DNA of 64,000 nt, taken from NCBI GenBank assembly GCA_035628875.1, contig DASPIZ010000110.1:1-64000 (forward strand). The letters are read 5' to 3'. Below the pieces are notes generated by a model, which worked only from the letters and a program-made list of their open reading frames with translations, did not search any database and was not told the origin of the DNA. The position numbers and the translations under genes were made by a program. This DNA is from Ohtaekwangia sp035628875. GTDB lineage: Bacteria; Bacteroidota; Bacteroidia; Cytophagales; Cyclobacteriaceae. Positions 43,301 to 50,865 of the stretch are shown piece after piece; the stretch's first letter is position 1, and each line of letters starts with the position of its first letter.

Positions 43301-45352
43301 TTCGGGCGCCACGGTAATGGTTGTATTCGGATCATGGATATTTGTGTTGAACGTCGGAGACGGTAATCCTTTCGGCACGCTGGAAACGTATGACCATGTA
43401 CCCAAACCAGGATTTGCAATGCTGGCTTGTAGGGATGCAGAACTGAGCGATGTACAGATGAATTGATCTTCTCCCGCAAAGGCATCCAGTGGTTTTGCGA
43501 AGACTTCTACCTGTTCTTCATTGCTATATGCTTCGTTACAAACGCCATTACTAACAAGCGCTCTGAACGAATAACGACCCGGTGATAAACTACCTGGGGA
43601 AATCGAGGTTCCAGATGATGGGCCTGTATAAGGTTGGTATGTACCGGCATCTTTCTTTATCTCCCAGGCTTTTACAATCCCTACGACTTCGGTCACTGTA
43701 ATGTCTTCTACAGGGCTTCCTGCACACACATCTTTTATGGATGATAACGTACCCCCTGAAACTGTTTTGTAAACGGTGATTTCAAACTCCTTTGAAGTTT
43801 CACAGCCGGGTATGTTTGAATATTGCCGGGTAACCTTAATCGTACGCTCAACAAAAAGTGCTGATCCGAAATCTTTAACATTTATAAAAAAATCAGCTGA
43901 CGATGCGGTTTTCGTTTTCAACGTAACATCTTCAGGAGTTTCCCATGCGTAATGAGTTGGTCCACCGTTTAATTCATTTGCAGGAACTGGTAAGGCAACG
44001 GTAACGCTACTGTTATTGCAAACTTCAGCAGGTACCGGCTGTACGGGATCTCCTATTGTAAGTGTTTCACGGATGGTTCGCGTTACCAGTGTTTTTGGAC
44101 TTTCACAATTGATCGCGCTTGATGCGGTAGCCTGATGCGTTGCCCATACTTTGTATACGCCTGCCTTTTTATTCGTTTCCCAGTCCGGGTGCGAAGTCAT
44201 AGCAAGGGTTTTTCCTTCCGAAATAAGGGCGCCAGGTCTATCGGGATTTGGAATGTTTTCATACCATCGGATGAGGTTTCCGGAAGGAACACCGGTAACC
44301 GAAAATGCTTTGGGCGTAATATCATTACATACTGATTCCTGTGTAGCGCGAGGTGCGGTTGGGGGTGCCAGGATTTTTATAGTCGCCGTATTTTCAACAG
44401 GGGGATGATCGCCATTGATCAAATCAGTCGGTGGTCCGGGAATATTGGGATCATCGTAGGGATTACAGAAATTCCAGTAACGAACCGTGATGGTAAACAC
44501 CTCTCCTGCTTTCGGGAACGAAGGACCAAATCCACCCAGTGCAGTGATCTCGAGCGCAGGTCTTCTTCTCACATCGTTTACAACAACAGGCGAAGCCATA
44601 TAAAAAACACCTCTCGGATCCTGATAATTCTTGATAACATCATTTCCAGCCGCATCGGTGAGAAGCTCGCCGTTCACCCGGATATTCGGAATTTTCTTTC
44701 CAACGGTACCGGTATTGTACACGATCTGCTGCCAGCGACCTTCCGTATTGGGCGACTCTATAGCATCTGGTGGCTGCTGAACGTATTGCGCATTACAGTT
44801 GAAAACACTGTTGTCTTTAAAAATTACACTAATGTCACTTCCTTCACATACCAGGTGTTCACTCTTTTTGGTGAGCGGTGAAGTAAGACCAATATTGCCA
44901 CCATTGAATTTGTCGGTTCTCCATGACGATATTTTTTGAATCTGCCTGGTGTTAGTGCAGAGTTTACCCTTGTATCGGATGGTCATGGTAACAATGTATT
45001 CGCAATCACTGTCTTCCGGGAAGTCATGCAGGCGCTCTGCCTGATAAACCTTGCCACCAGATGTCCAGGGAACAACTTCATTGGTACTTCCATCACCCCA
45101 GTCATATACCAATTCTAATGTTCCTTCAGGAACGGGAGATGCAAATTGTACATTGTAGGTTAAGCTGGCGTTAACCGGAGAACATAATCCAACGGGAAGT
45201 TTGTTACTCCCGAGTGCAGAAACTGCCGGAAGGCCGACGCATTGGGCGAGTGCTTCAGAAAAAGAAAAAACAAAAATCACCAAAAACGTAAAAGACCCAA
45301 CCAGAAGCCTGTTACAGAAAAATACTTTCATTGATGTTTGGAAAAATTTCAA
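40346..45352 (-). CDS. Giant secreted adhesin with gliding-motility-type C-terminus
   Basis: 1668 residues. Signal peptide ends SFSEALAQ. The long body is made of PKD and Ig-like domains (for example PVPEGTLELVYDWGDGSTNE near the start, and EWRFGDGDTSYDFEPSHAYQ near 1510) with repeated DAGxD / DEVTI modules of about 90 residues. The end (LDVPNAFTPDQGGPSGG, MQIYDRWGTMVFES, WDGYDKSGILMTAGVYVYKI) is the gliding-motility-associated C-terminal domain, type B T9SS signal (TIGR04131). Together with the PorP/SprF partner just downstream it resembles SprB/RemA-like surface adhesins. No gliding machinery genes are present in the window. Confidence 0.93.
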   Translation of the reverse strand: MKFFQTSMKVFFCNRLLVGSFTFLVIFVFSFSEALAQCVGLPAVSALGSNKLPVGLCSPVNASLTYNVQFASPVPEGTLELVYDWGDGSTNEVVPWTSGGKVYQAERLHDFPEDSDCEYIVTMTIRYKGKLCTNTRQIQKISSWRTDKFNGGNIGLTSPLTKKSEHLVCEGSDISVIFKDNSVFNCNAQYVQQPPDAIESPNTEGRWQQIVYNTGTVGKKIPNIRVNGELLTDAAGNDVIKNYQDPRGVFYMASPVVVNDVRRRPALEITALGGFGPSFPKAGEVFTITVRYWNFCNPYDDPNIPGPPTDLINGDHPPVENTATIKILAPPTAPRATQESVCNDITPKAFSVTGVPSGNLIRWYENIPNPDRPGALISEGKTLAMTSHPDWETNKKAGVYKVWATHQATASSAINCESPKTLVTRTIRETLTIGDPVQPVPAEVCNNSSVTVALPVPANELNGGPTHYAWETPEDVTLKTKTASSADFFINVKDFGSALFVERTIKVTRQYSNIPGCETSKEFEITVYKTVSGGTLSSIKDVCAGSPVEDITVTEVVGIVKAWEIKKDAGTYQPYTGPSSGTSISPGSLSPGRYSFRALVSNGVCNEAYSNEEQVEVFAKPLDAFAGEDQFICTSLSSASLQASIANPGLGTWSYVSSVPKGLPSPTFNTNIHDPNTTITVAPEHAGAYTLRWTVTNGTCVTTDEVVVDFGTNPSDPDAGKDKWVCGPITSLEGNIPQKGLGNWTVVSGPECVGSGCGISIVTQASATSEVQLTGETPKYGTYTFRWSISSGGNNCFLKTDEVTIRFDEPAEITASDIELVCLDQDDLQSIQLSGSIKGVFAEAKWVKVSGHGTVSQSVKSGSGNSIVKAMYTPHIEDYIAGQNIQVKLVASPLSSSSCSAVEQIINIKIDRKPVADAGEDINSICEDWVTLNAASPMYGAKGMWTSTQPDIVFDEPSDPQTTVRNLPPAPSKTLVTWTLTSASGMCTSTPSTLQLTRVTLPKTKDFTTVECETGAGNTRIILTAFEDSVTPIPAVDRKITWYKTASTGRVLVEDPAVIQTVMDGQQYVAVVQDVKTKCTSEAQLTIKVRPAPKVINGLMTLCEDLPGTNRVSGIQLTDPAYTNAVTTEENVAVTWHNTEDDALNNVSPISAAIDFVKGKEVYARVAYNQAPYCFSTTKLTLLANPTPSITTIFGRESVCQGNPSALPNDLIVETYQVTPIPGAKYYWDIPNDPNTEFKIFGGGKEGDFYVLLQFPNVYTGKISVRAELNGCSGPVIEKQIEVAPAPVKPAIVGEAIVYNNSQAVSYRVSPDNYPASTYNWEIRRASDNSFGGAYIIEGQSTGNILLNMLTEDVVVSVRENNAMCASPVATKTIDAVQPPKPVELKAAFNATPTASCFPVNIQVTNHSVGADTFIWKLIGADGSITASNLQDPQFMITSPGTYTLHLTATHAATGDFDETELTGIQVLDVPHAAFNLQQEVVYVPDTELKVLNFSNRAQLYEWRFGDGDTSYDFEPSHAYQKDGTYLVTLLAGIDHGPQDVDGDGTTDGPLVCYDSAQQQVIAKDGGYLDVPNAFTPDQGGPSGGRVASGGGYNDVFFPMVKGVTSYKMQIYDRWGTMVFESNDPDIGWDGYDKSGILMTAGVYVYKIAVTLSNGFKDVRMGDVALIR

Positions 45353-45647
45353 GGATACTTTTTAATGGGTTCACAAAAATATCGCGAGTAGATTTTTTTC
45401 CTTTTGAGAATCAAACGCTTATGTTACCTGTGTTGCACTAAAGAAGATAAAGTGCTGATTAAGGGTTGTTACCATAATCCCTTACACCAGGCGTGAATAA
45501 AAATTGATATAAAAGAATATTGCGTCGAAACTCCATCAGGGTTTCTCCCTAGGTAACATAGGTTTCCTAAAATAGATGGCTGCTACAACGTGATGTAAAA
45601 GTTGATTTTGATGTGTTATCTATACATCAAGGATTAAGATTCAAAGT

Positions 45648-45740
45648 TCAAGGTTGGTGTTCGGGTAGCGACGGGCTTGTGCCGTTGTTTGAAGTTTGAT
45701 GTTTGAAGTTTGATGTTTCCAAAGTTCATCTTTCAAAGTT
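45648..45740 (+). repeat. Compound heptad repeat, copy 4
   Basis: TTCAAAG TTCAAGG, then a core with GACGGGCTTGTGCC, then GTTTGAA GTTTGAT GTTTGAA GTTTGAT and more TTCAAAG units. It is the reverse orientation of copies 1-3 and closely matches copy 5. Confidence 0.78.
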
Positions 45741-45847
45741 CAAAAAACCGAGGAGGCTAAACGGATTTGTCTAAGGTTAACGGTGACGTTTGCCTGCAGC
45801 CAAAAAGGTTAAGTTCCTTCATCGCGGCTAGTAAAGTATACGTTTGG

Positions 45848-45930
45848 TTAACCACCCTGTCCGTCCTTAGAAAGCCTGGTTTCAGGAGGGACAGATCCTT
45901 CGACAGAGTCGGAAGGATCAGGGTGGTTAA
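45848..45930. repeat. 83-bp element with 12-bp perfect inverted ends
   Basis: TTAACCACCCTG (45848-45859) and CAGGGTGGTTAA (45919-45930) are perfect inverted repeats bounding an 83-bp segment with internal pairing (GACAGATCCTTCGACAGAGTC). The same 12-mers recur separately at 47060-47071 and 47171-47182. The size and ends recall a MITE or REP-type element, but no transposase or clear target-site duplication is seen. Confidence 0.65.
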
Positions 45931-46103
45931 ACGCGGATTTATACTCAAATACGTTTATTTTCTTAAACCAGATCACTTTAACATTTGATTATTCAATACT
46001 TGTGTTCCGTATCTTCATCGCCCACTAGTAAAATATAAGTTTGGGGTAACCATCCTGTCCGTCCCTGGCGGGATTGGGACTGTCCCTCCTTAGCAAGGCG
46101 GGA
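45876..46103 (+). repeat. Composite intergenic repeat, left copy
   Basis: In order: AGGAGGGACAGA, CGACAGAGTC, CAGGGTGGTTAA, GGATTTA, GATCAC, TTCCGTATC, a TATAAGTTTGG stretch, CCTGTCCGTCC, and the near-palindrome TCCCTCCTTAGCAAGGCGGG. The right copy at 47020-47232 repeats this order in direct orientation, so both flank the ArsC-like gene. Confidence 0.7.
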
Positions 46104-46281
46104 AATGGTTATCTGCCACAAAAAATGGCTATCTGGTACAAGAATGGTTATCTGCTACAAGCACACTCGTGGCTCGCAGCTTTCCAATTTAACCATGATT
46201 TCGACTTCTAAGTGATCAGCCCGCCTGTTTGTCTTACGCCACGACTTGCGTAACTTACTTATTCAACTAAACAATTCGCCT

Positions 46282-46695
46282 ATGCAATTCCATCGGAATG
46301 AATTATTTCTGTTATACAACCCGGAAACTAGTACGGGTAAACAGACGAAAGCGATTGCCATGACATTGAATAATCACATCAACGAAGTGAATTCAATGCA
46401 TGAGAAATTAGGTCCGACTTACTGGAAAGAAGTGGTAAGTATGTTGGGACTCCAGCCGAAAGATTTGTTGGATCGATCTAAACCTGAATATCAATCAAAA
46501 GTTGCCGGCAATACCTATACGATGAATGGATGGCTTGACGTAATCATGCATAATCCACAGCTGCTGAAAGCACCGATTGCAATCTTCAATGGCAAAGCAG
46601 TTTTATGTTGCACTCCCACCGATATTTTCAAACTCGGTGTTCATGAAAAATCTGTCCAGCAAAAGGTAATGCCGCATTTGAGAGGTTCAAAGTAA
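46282..46695 (+). CDS. ArsC/Spx-like protein lacking the catalytic cysteine
   Basis: About 137 residues from ATG 46282 (the in-frame ATG at 46246 is less likely). It looks like the arsenate reductase/Spx thioredoxin-fold family: ELFLLYNPETSTGKQT at the start, where family members have NPxCSxS, then MLGLQPKDLLDRSKPEY, NGWLDVIMHNPQLLKAPIAI and a final helix. The nucleophilic Cys position is Thr16, so classical arsenate reduction is unlikely; a regulatory or unknown role is more probable. The last codons (RGSK) run into a heptad repeat. Direct composite repeats flank the gene. Confidence 0.65.
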   Translation: MQFHRNELFLLYNPETSTGKQTKAIAMTLNNHINEVNSMHEKLGPTYWKEVVSMLGLQPKDLLDRSKPEYQSKVAGNTYTMNGWLDVIMHNPQLLKAPIAIFNGKAVLCCTPTDIFKLGVHEKSVQQKVMPHLRGSK

Positions 46696-46802
46696 ATGGT
46701 TCAAAGTTCAAGGTTCAAAGTTCAAGGTTGGGGGTTCGGTAACGATGGGCTTGTGCCATGTGTTTGAGGTTTGATGTTCGAAGTTAGAGGTTTGAGGTTT
46801 GC
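46696..46802 (+). repeat. Compound heptad repeat, copy 5
   Basis: TTCAAAG TTCAAGG TTCAAAG TTCAAGG, then a core with GATGGGCTTGTGCCA, then GTTTGAG GTTTGAT GTTCGAA and similar. It begins at the stop codon of the ArsC-like gene and shares its core with copy 4. Confidence 0.78.
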
Positions 46803-46850
46803 TTGACGTGAAATCTAATTTCGCTCCTGAGAAATGGTCATTTGCTAGAC

Positions 46851-47017
46851 GTTGTGTGATCGGTTTCTTCATCGGCGCAAGTAAAACTCAGGCTCACAAC
46901 CAAAACAATCTTCCCTCCTTTAGCAAGGCGGGAAAAGGTTTTTTGTTAATCGTTGTGTGATCGTTTTCTTCGTGGGTGCAGTAAAACACAGGCGCAACAA
47001 CCAAAATAATTTTCCTC
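46851..47017 (+). repeat. Duplicated 67-bp block (GTTGTGTGATCG...TTCCTCCT)
   Basis: 46851-46918 and 46952-47017 align over their length, beginning GTTGTGTGATCG and passing through TTTCTTC, GTAAAAC, CAGGC and ACAACCAAAA. They are separated by a TAGCAAGGCGGGAAAAGG unit. Divergence is modest, indicating local duplication of a dispersed repeat. Confidence 0.65.
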
Positions 47018-47019
47018 CT

Positions 47020-47232
47020 GATTTAGGAGGCACAGATTCTCCGACAGAGTCTGAAGAATCAGGGTGGTTAAACGTGGATTTACATGCAAACCATGTTCAT
47101 ATTCTAAAAGCGCCGATCACATGACTATTCATTTATTCGCGTTCCGTATCCTTTTAAATTATAGGTTTGGTTAACCACCCTGTCCGTCCCGGTGGGACTT
47201 GGACTGTCCCTCCTTAGCAAGGCGGGAAAAGG
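47020..47232 (+). repeat. Composite intergenic repeat, right copy
   Basis: Direct-orientation partner of 45876-46103, with the same ordered motifs including CAGGGTGGTTAA (47060-47071), TTCCGTATC, TTAACCACCCTGTCCGTCC (47171-47189) and TCCCTCCTTAGCAAGGCGGG (47207-47226). Confidence 0.7.
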
Positions 47233-47268
47233 AAAAATTCAGACGGTTACCATCAAACGAGCTCGTGG

Positions 47269-47370
47269 CTCGAAGCTCACAGCTCGCAGCTAAACTATAA
47301 AACATATTTAGTTTTCGAAAACAACTTGTAGCTTGCAGCCTGCAACTTGAAGCTTATCGAAAACACAAAA
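47269..47370 (+). repeat. AGCT-type compound heptad repeat, copy 2
   Basis: CTCGTGG CTCGAAG CTCACAG CTCGCAG CT, then a core with TTTTCGAAAACAACTTG, then TAGCTTG CAGCCTG CAACTTG AAGCTTA. It mirrors 25641-25743 in opposite orientation and stops just before the dehydrogenase start at 47386. Confidence 0.72.
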
Positions 47371-47385
47371 AAAAATCGAAATCTA

Positions 47386-48273
47386 ATGGCTGTCTCTGTT
47401 ATTGGTTCAGGTACAATGGGTAATGGTATTGCCCATCTATTTGCGCAATATGGTTATGCGGTTTCACTGGTTGATGTTTCGGATGAGGCTTTAAAAAAAG
47501 CCAGGATCACCATCGAAAAAAACCTGATACGACAGGTAGATAAAGCGGTGATCACATCGGAACTAATGAAACAAACATTAGCCAACATCACACTTCACAA
47601 CAACATGGAAAGCGGTGTTGCCAATGCATGGCTGGTTGTAGAAGCCGCGACAGAAAATGCAGAACTAAAGCTGAATATTTTCCGCGACCTCGATAACAAA
47701 ACTGATGCTTCTGTTATTCTTGCAACCAATACATCTTCAATTTCAATAACGCGTATCGCCTCCGTTACTCGCCGTCCGGGGAAAGTAATCGGAATGCACT
47801 TTATGAATCCGGTACCGGTGATGAAGTTAGTGGAAGTGATCCGCGGCTATAACACGAGTGATGAAGTAACCAAAACCATCATGGACTTATCGGTGAAACT
47901 AGGAAAGACACCGGTTGAAGTAAATGACTATCCGGGTTTTATCGCGAATCGCATTCTCATTCCCATGATCAATGAAGCGATCTATGCATTGCACGAAGGT
48001 GTTGCCGGCGTAGAAGAAATTGATACGGTAATGAAACTCGGTATGGCTCATCCCATGGGGCCACTTCAGTTGGCAGATTTCATTGGGCTGGATGTTTGTC
48101 TTAGTATTCTCAATGTATTATCAGACGGATTCGGAAATCCGAAATACGCACCTTGTCCGTTATTAGTGAACATGGTGTTAGCCGGACACACCGGTGTAAA
48201 AAGTAGCCAGGGGTTTTATCGATACACACCTGGCTCTAAAGAATTGATTGTCGCAGACCGGTTTAAACAGTAA
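47386..48273 (+). CDS. hbd: 3-hydroxybutyryl-CoA / 3-hydroxyacyl-CoA dehydrogenase
   Basis: NAD-dependent oxidation of (S)-3-hydroxyacyl-CoA to 3-oxoacyl-CoA in beta-oxidation or butyrate-type metabolism. The start at 47386 puts the Rossmann motif VIGSGTMGNGIA at the N-terminus; the upstream codons fall in a heptad repeat. Further signatures are LVDVSDEALKKA, EAATEN, ATNTSSISIT, the catalytic His in GMHFMNPVPVMKLVEV, and the C-terminal domain with DYPGFIANRILIPMINEAI and GMAHPMGPLQLADFIGLD. The 295-residue length is that of the single-function enzyme. It is convergent with mscL. Confidence 0.95.
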   Translation: MAVSVIGSGTMGNGIAHLFAQYGYAVSLVDVSDEALKKARITIEKNLIRQVDKAVITSELMKQTLANITLHNNMESGVANAWLVVEAATENAELKLNIFRDLDNKTDASVILATNTSSISITRIASVTRRPGKVIGMHFMNPVPVMKLVEVIRGYNTSDEVTKTIMDLSVKLGKTPVEVNDYPGFIANRILIPMINEAIYALHEGVAGVEEIDTVMKLGMAHPMGPLQLADFIGLDVCLSILNVLSDGFGNPKYAPCPLLVNMVLAGHTGVKSSQGFYRYTPGSKELIVADRFKQ

Positions 48274-48288
48274 CTGACTATAGAAGCC

Positions 48289-48672
48289 TTAGACTTGTCG
48301 ATTTGCTTTCAAGATATCGCGAATCTCGGCAAGTAGTTTTACATCAGCAGGAACTTCAGCCACTGGTGCAGGCTTCGCTTCTTCTTTTCGCTTCATCGCG
48401 TTGATGCTTTTTACAAAAACGAATAAGGCTATTGCGGTGAGCAGGAAAATAAAAATCGCTTGTAAAAATTTGCCGTATGCAATATTAGCTTCTCCGAATT
48501 TATAACTGAGTTCTGAAAAGTTCAGACCGCCTGTAGCGATTCCGATTAGCGGCATAAACAGATCGGCGACAAGACTACTTACGATAGCGTTAAATGCTGC
48601 GCCGATAACGACACCCACGGCGAGGTCTATAACATTTCCACGCAGTGCAAATTTTTTAAATTCTTGTAACAT
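48289..48672 (-). CDS. mscL: Large-conductance mechanosensitive channel
   Basis: Homopentameric inner-membrane channel that opens under membrane tension to release solutes after hypo-osmotic shock. 127 residues, normal length. The N-terminal amphipathic helix LQEFKKFALRGNVIDLAVGV and the pore helix with GVVIGAAFNAIVSSLV are diagnostic. The second transmembrane helix is AIFIFLLTAIALFVFVKSI, and a C-terminal cytoplasmic helix (PADVKLLAEIRDILKANRQ) ends the protein. Confidence 0.97.
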   Translation of the reverse strand: MLQEFKKFALRGNVIDLAVGVVIGAAFNAIVSSLVADLFMPLIGIATGGLNFSELSYKFGEANIAYGKFLQAIFIFLLTAIALFVFVKSINAMKRKEEAKPAPVAEVPADVKLLAEIRDILKANRQV

Positions 48673-48780
48673 CCTATGGGTTTTTGATTTGTATCAAAAG
48701 GTAAGGAAATTCGCTTGAATAAATAAGCCAGATCTTCTCGTGTTTAGCATCAATCTAAAGGGTGACTATCCGACGCTCTC

Positions 48781-49596
48781 TTATTTAACAATGTTCAATG
48801 GATGTTTAAGTCCCGAGTAATTGGTAAGCTCTACACCGGCGCTTCCGATAAACATTTCAGCATCGATCTTCACCGGTATTCTGTTCCTATCATCGGAGAA
48901 GTATGCATCGATTGAGTTTTCACCATCGAACATTTTATTTTTTGGCATGAGTGGTTTAAAATGAAGAACCCTGACTTTTCCGAATTTAACCCGCACGGTT
49001 TTTTTTCCGACGTAAAGGATCTTGAGTTTATAAAATTCATCTTCGAAGAAACCAGTCACCGTAACCGTATCCTTCGGTTTCAGTTTTGAAAAATCCATGA
49101 CCCGTAAGTATAAAAATCCACCAATCATATCACGGACATATCCTGGGGAGTCGTAAAACTTGGATGGTTTTAATTTACCGGTCTTGTTGTTGAGTGTTTT
49201 TACTTCGATCCGTTTGTTTTGATGGTCAAAATAAGTCCACTCATCTTTTTTGTACCTCCCCTCACGAATCTGGCGGTAAAACTGATGCGGTACCAGCGCG
49301 GCGGTATCGATATATGCACCCCAACGGTCGTTCACATCGGCCACCCAATCTACCATGCCCACAGTTTTACCAGTAACATCGACCTTGAAGCAATACCGGT
49401 CATTCATCTTGTGGTATTCCTTATCGATGCGGGCAGCGCCTCGGCCTACCGTGAAGATCCCGTAGTTCATTTTAAACTCGATCACTTCACCACGTTTAAA
49501 ACTGTCGTTTTTCACCGACGGAAAGACTAGCGGCTTTTCATCGTTAAAGCCGGTGAGCAGAAAAAATAAACCAATTACAAAAACAAATCTCTCCAT
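48781..49596 (-). CDS. DUF3108 periplasmic protein
   Basis: 271 residues with a signal sequence (FVFVIGLFFLLTGFNDE). The body has the DUF3108 pattern: RGEVIEFKMNYGIFTVGRGAA, the RQIREGRYKKDEWTYFDHQN segment, VTGFFEDEFYKLKILYVGKK and YFSDDRNRIPVKIDAEMFIG near the end. The family is a beta-rich fold of unknown function found in the envelope. It is a single gene, transcribed in the same direction as dapD upstream. Confidence 0.87.
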   Translation of the reverse strand: MERFVFVIGLFFLLTGFNDEKPLVFPSVKNDSFKRGEVIEFKMNYGIFTVGRGAARIDKEYHKMNDRYCFKVDVTGKTVGMVDWVADVNDRWGAYIDTAALVPHQFYRQIREGRYKKDEWTYFDHQNKRIEVKTLNNKTGKLKPSKFYDSPGYVRDMIGGFLYLRVMDFSKLKPKDTVTVTGFFEDEFYKLKILYVGKKTVRVKFGKVRVLHFKPLMPKNKMFDGENSIDAYFSDDRNRIPVKIDAEMFIGSAGVELTNYSGLKHPLNIVK

Positions 49597-49764
49597 ACAG
49601 AACCTCCAAATTTACGTAACCTTGGTTACTCTAGTGTAAACGATGTATGAATTTCAAAGCATGTGCCAGAGATTCATATTTCGTTATTACGGCGTAACAC
49701 GGCAAAAAATTGTAAACACGCACTGCGTTTCGAATATACGAGCGATTTTGAAAAACTCCTTCAT

Positions 49765-50577
49765 TTACGCTGAAACCCCGTTATCGCGAAGTGCATCGTT
49801 CAATGAGGTCTTCTTGTCTGTACTCTCTTTTCTTTTTCCGATAATAATCGCACACGGAACGTGGAATTCCCCTGCTGGGAATTTCTTGGGATAAGAACCC
49901 GGTATCACGACAGATCGTTCAGGAACGTACCCTTTATATTCTACTGGCTCAGAACCAGTAACGTCAATGATCTTTGAACTTGCAGTTAAAACTACATTCG
50001 CGCCCAGGACCGCTTCTCTACCAACACGGATGCCCTCAACAACAATGCAACGTGAACCAAGAAACGCGTTGTCTTCAATGATTACCGGTGCAGCCTGTAC
50101 AGGTTCCAATACCCCACCGATACCAACGCCTCCGCTGAGGTGCACATTCTTTCCGATCTGCGCACAACTTCCAACAGTAGCCCAGGTGTCCACCATGGTT
50201 CCTTCATCAACATACGCGCCGATGTTAACATAAGATGGCATCATGATAACACCTTTGCTTAGGTAGGATCCGTGGCGGGCAATAGCATGCGGCACTACAC
50301 GCACGCCCAATTCTTTATAGTTTCTCTTTAATGCAATCTTGTCGTGAAACTCAAACGGACCGACTTCTATGGTTTCCATTTTCTGGATTGGAAAATACAG
50401 GATCACCGCTTTTTTTATCCACTCATTTACCTGCCAACCGTTTGCTACCGGTTCGGCTACACGAATTTCTCCTTTATCCAATTTTTCGATAACACTTCGA
50501 ATGGCATCCTGGCTGTTTGACGACTGAAGAAGTGAACGGTCTTCCCATGTTTTTTCGATGATCTGTTGTAATTCCAT
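49765..50577 (-). CDS. dapD: Tetrahydrodipicolinate N-succinyltransferase
   Basis: Succinylates 2,3,4,5-tetrahydropyridine-2,6-dicarboxylate using succinyl-CoA in the lysine/diaminopimelate pathway, supplying peptidoglycan. The start at 50577 (MELQQIIEKTWEDR) matches the family start; the in-frame codons upstream run into a repeat. The 270-residue length is typical. The left-handed beta helix is shown by hexapeptide-type repeats such as VMMPSYVNIGAYVDEGTMVD, and by GSCAQIGKNVHLSGGVGIGG and EDNAFLGSRCIVVEG, the transferase signature region. Confidence 0.96.
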   Translation of the reverse strand: MELQQIIEKTWEDRSLLQSSNSQDAIRSVIEKLDKGEIRVAEPVANGWQVNEWIKKAVILYFPIQKMETIEVGPFEFHDKIALKRNYKELGVRVVPHAIARHGSYLSKGVIMMPSYVNIGAYVDEGTMVDTWATVGSCAQIGKNVHLSGGVGIGGVLEPVQAAPVIIEDNAFLGSRCIVVEGIRVGREAVLGANVVLTASSKIIDVTGSEPVEYKGYVPERSVVIPGSYPKKFPAGEFHVPCAIIIGKRKESTDKKTSLNDALRDNGVSA

Positions 50578-50865
50578 TAGTTGGTTTATAATTAATAATG
50601 CATTTGCGAATCTTTTGTATTTGGCATTTGGCATTTCCTAATACCTAATACCCAACACCTAATACCTAATACCTAATACCTATCAATGTCGTTGAACTAA
50701 GCGATATTGTTTCTACGATTTTTTTATTTTAAACAGTGCCTTTTTTCTTAGCCAGTAGCCATCTGGTTTTATGTTTATATTTACAAGAATAGCGAATTCC
50801 GGTTATTCATTACAAAACGAAAAGTATCCGGATACGCCACCGGCAACCAGCAGGCTTCCATTTCA
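50578..50865. repeat. Intergenic region with a TAATACC heptad block
   Basis: 50616-50682 reads TTTGGCA TTTGGCA TTTCCTA ATACCTA ATACCCA ACACCTA ATACCTA ATACCTA ATACCTA: two heptad types in phase, nine units. It lies upstream of dapD and before the divergent glycosyltransferase. Nothing else was recognised in this gap. Confidence 0.75.

Larger units (their letters stand above)
45353..46281. other. Repeat-rich gene-free island left of the ArsC-like gene
   Basis: 929 bp. Contents: nothing clear up to about 45640; compound heptad repeat (45648-45740); a TTAACCACCCTG element (45848-45930); the left copy of a composite repeat (45876-46103); tandem ATGGTTATCTGCTACAAG-like units, three copies (46103-46160); and a CTCGTGGCTCGCAGCTTTCC half-block at 46167-46186. 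Confidence 0.75.
46696..47385. other. Repeat-rich gene-free island right of the ArsC-like gene
   Basis: 690 bp without a gene. Contents: compound heptad repeat (46696-46802), a duplicated block of about 67 bp (46851-46918 and 46952-47017), the right copy of the composite repeat (47020-47232), and an AGCT-type compound heptad block (47269-47370) ending about 15 bp before the next start codon. Confidence 0.75.

Noticed and set aside
45353..47385. Insertion sequence around the ArsC-like gene
   Set aside because: No transposase frame and no target duplications; the repeats look like dispersed non-coding elements.
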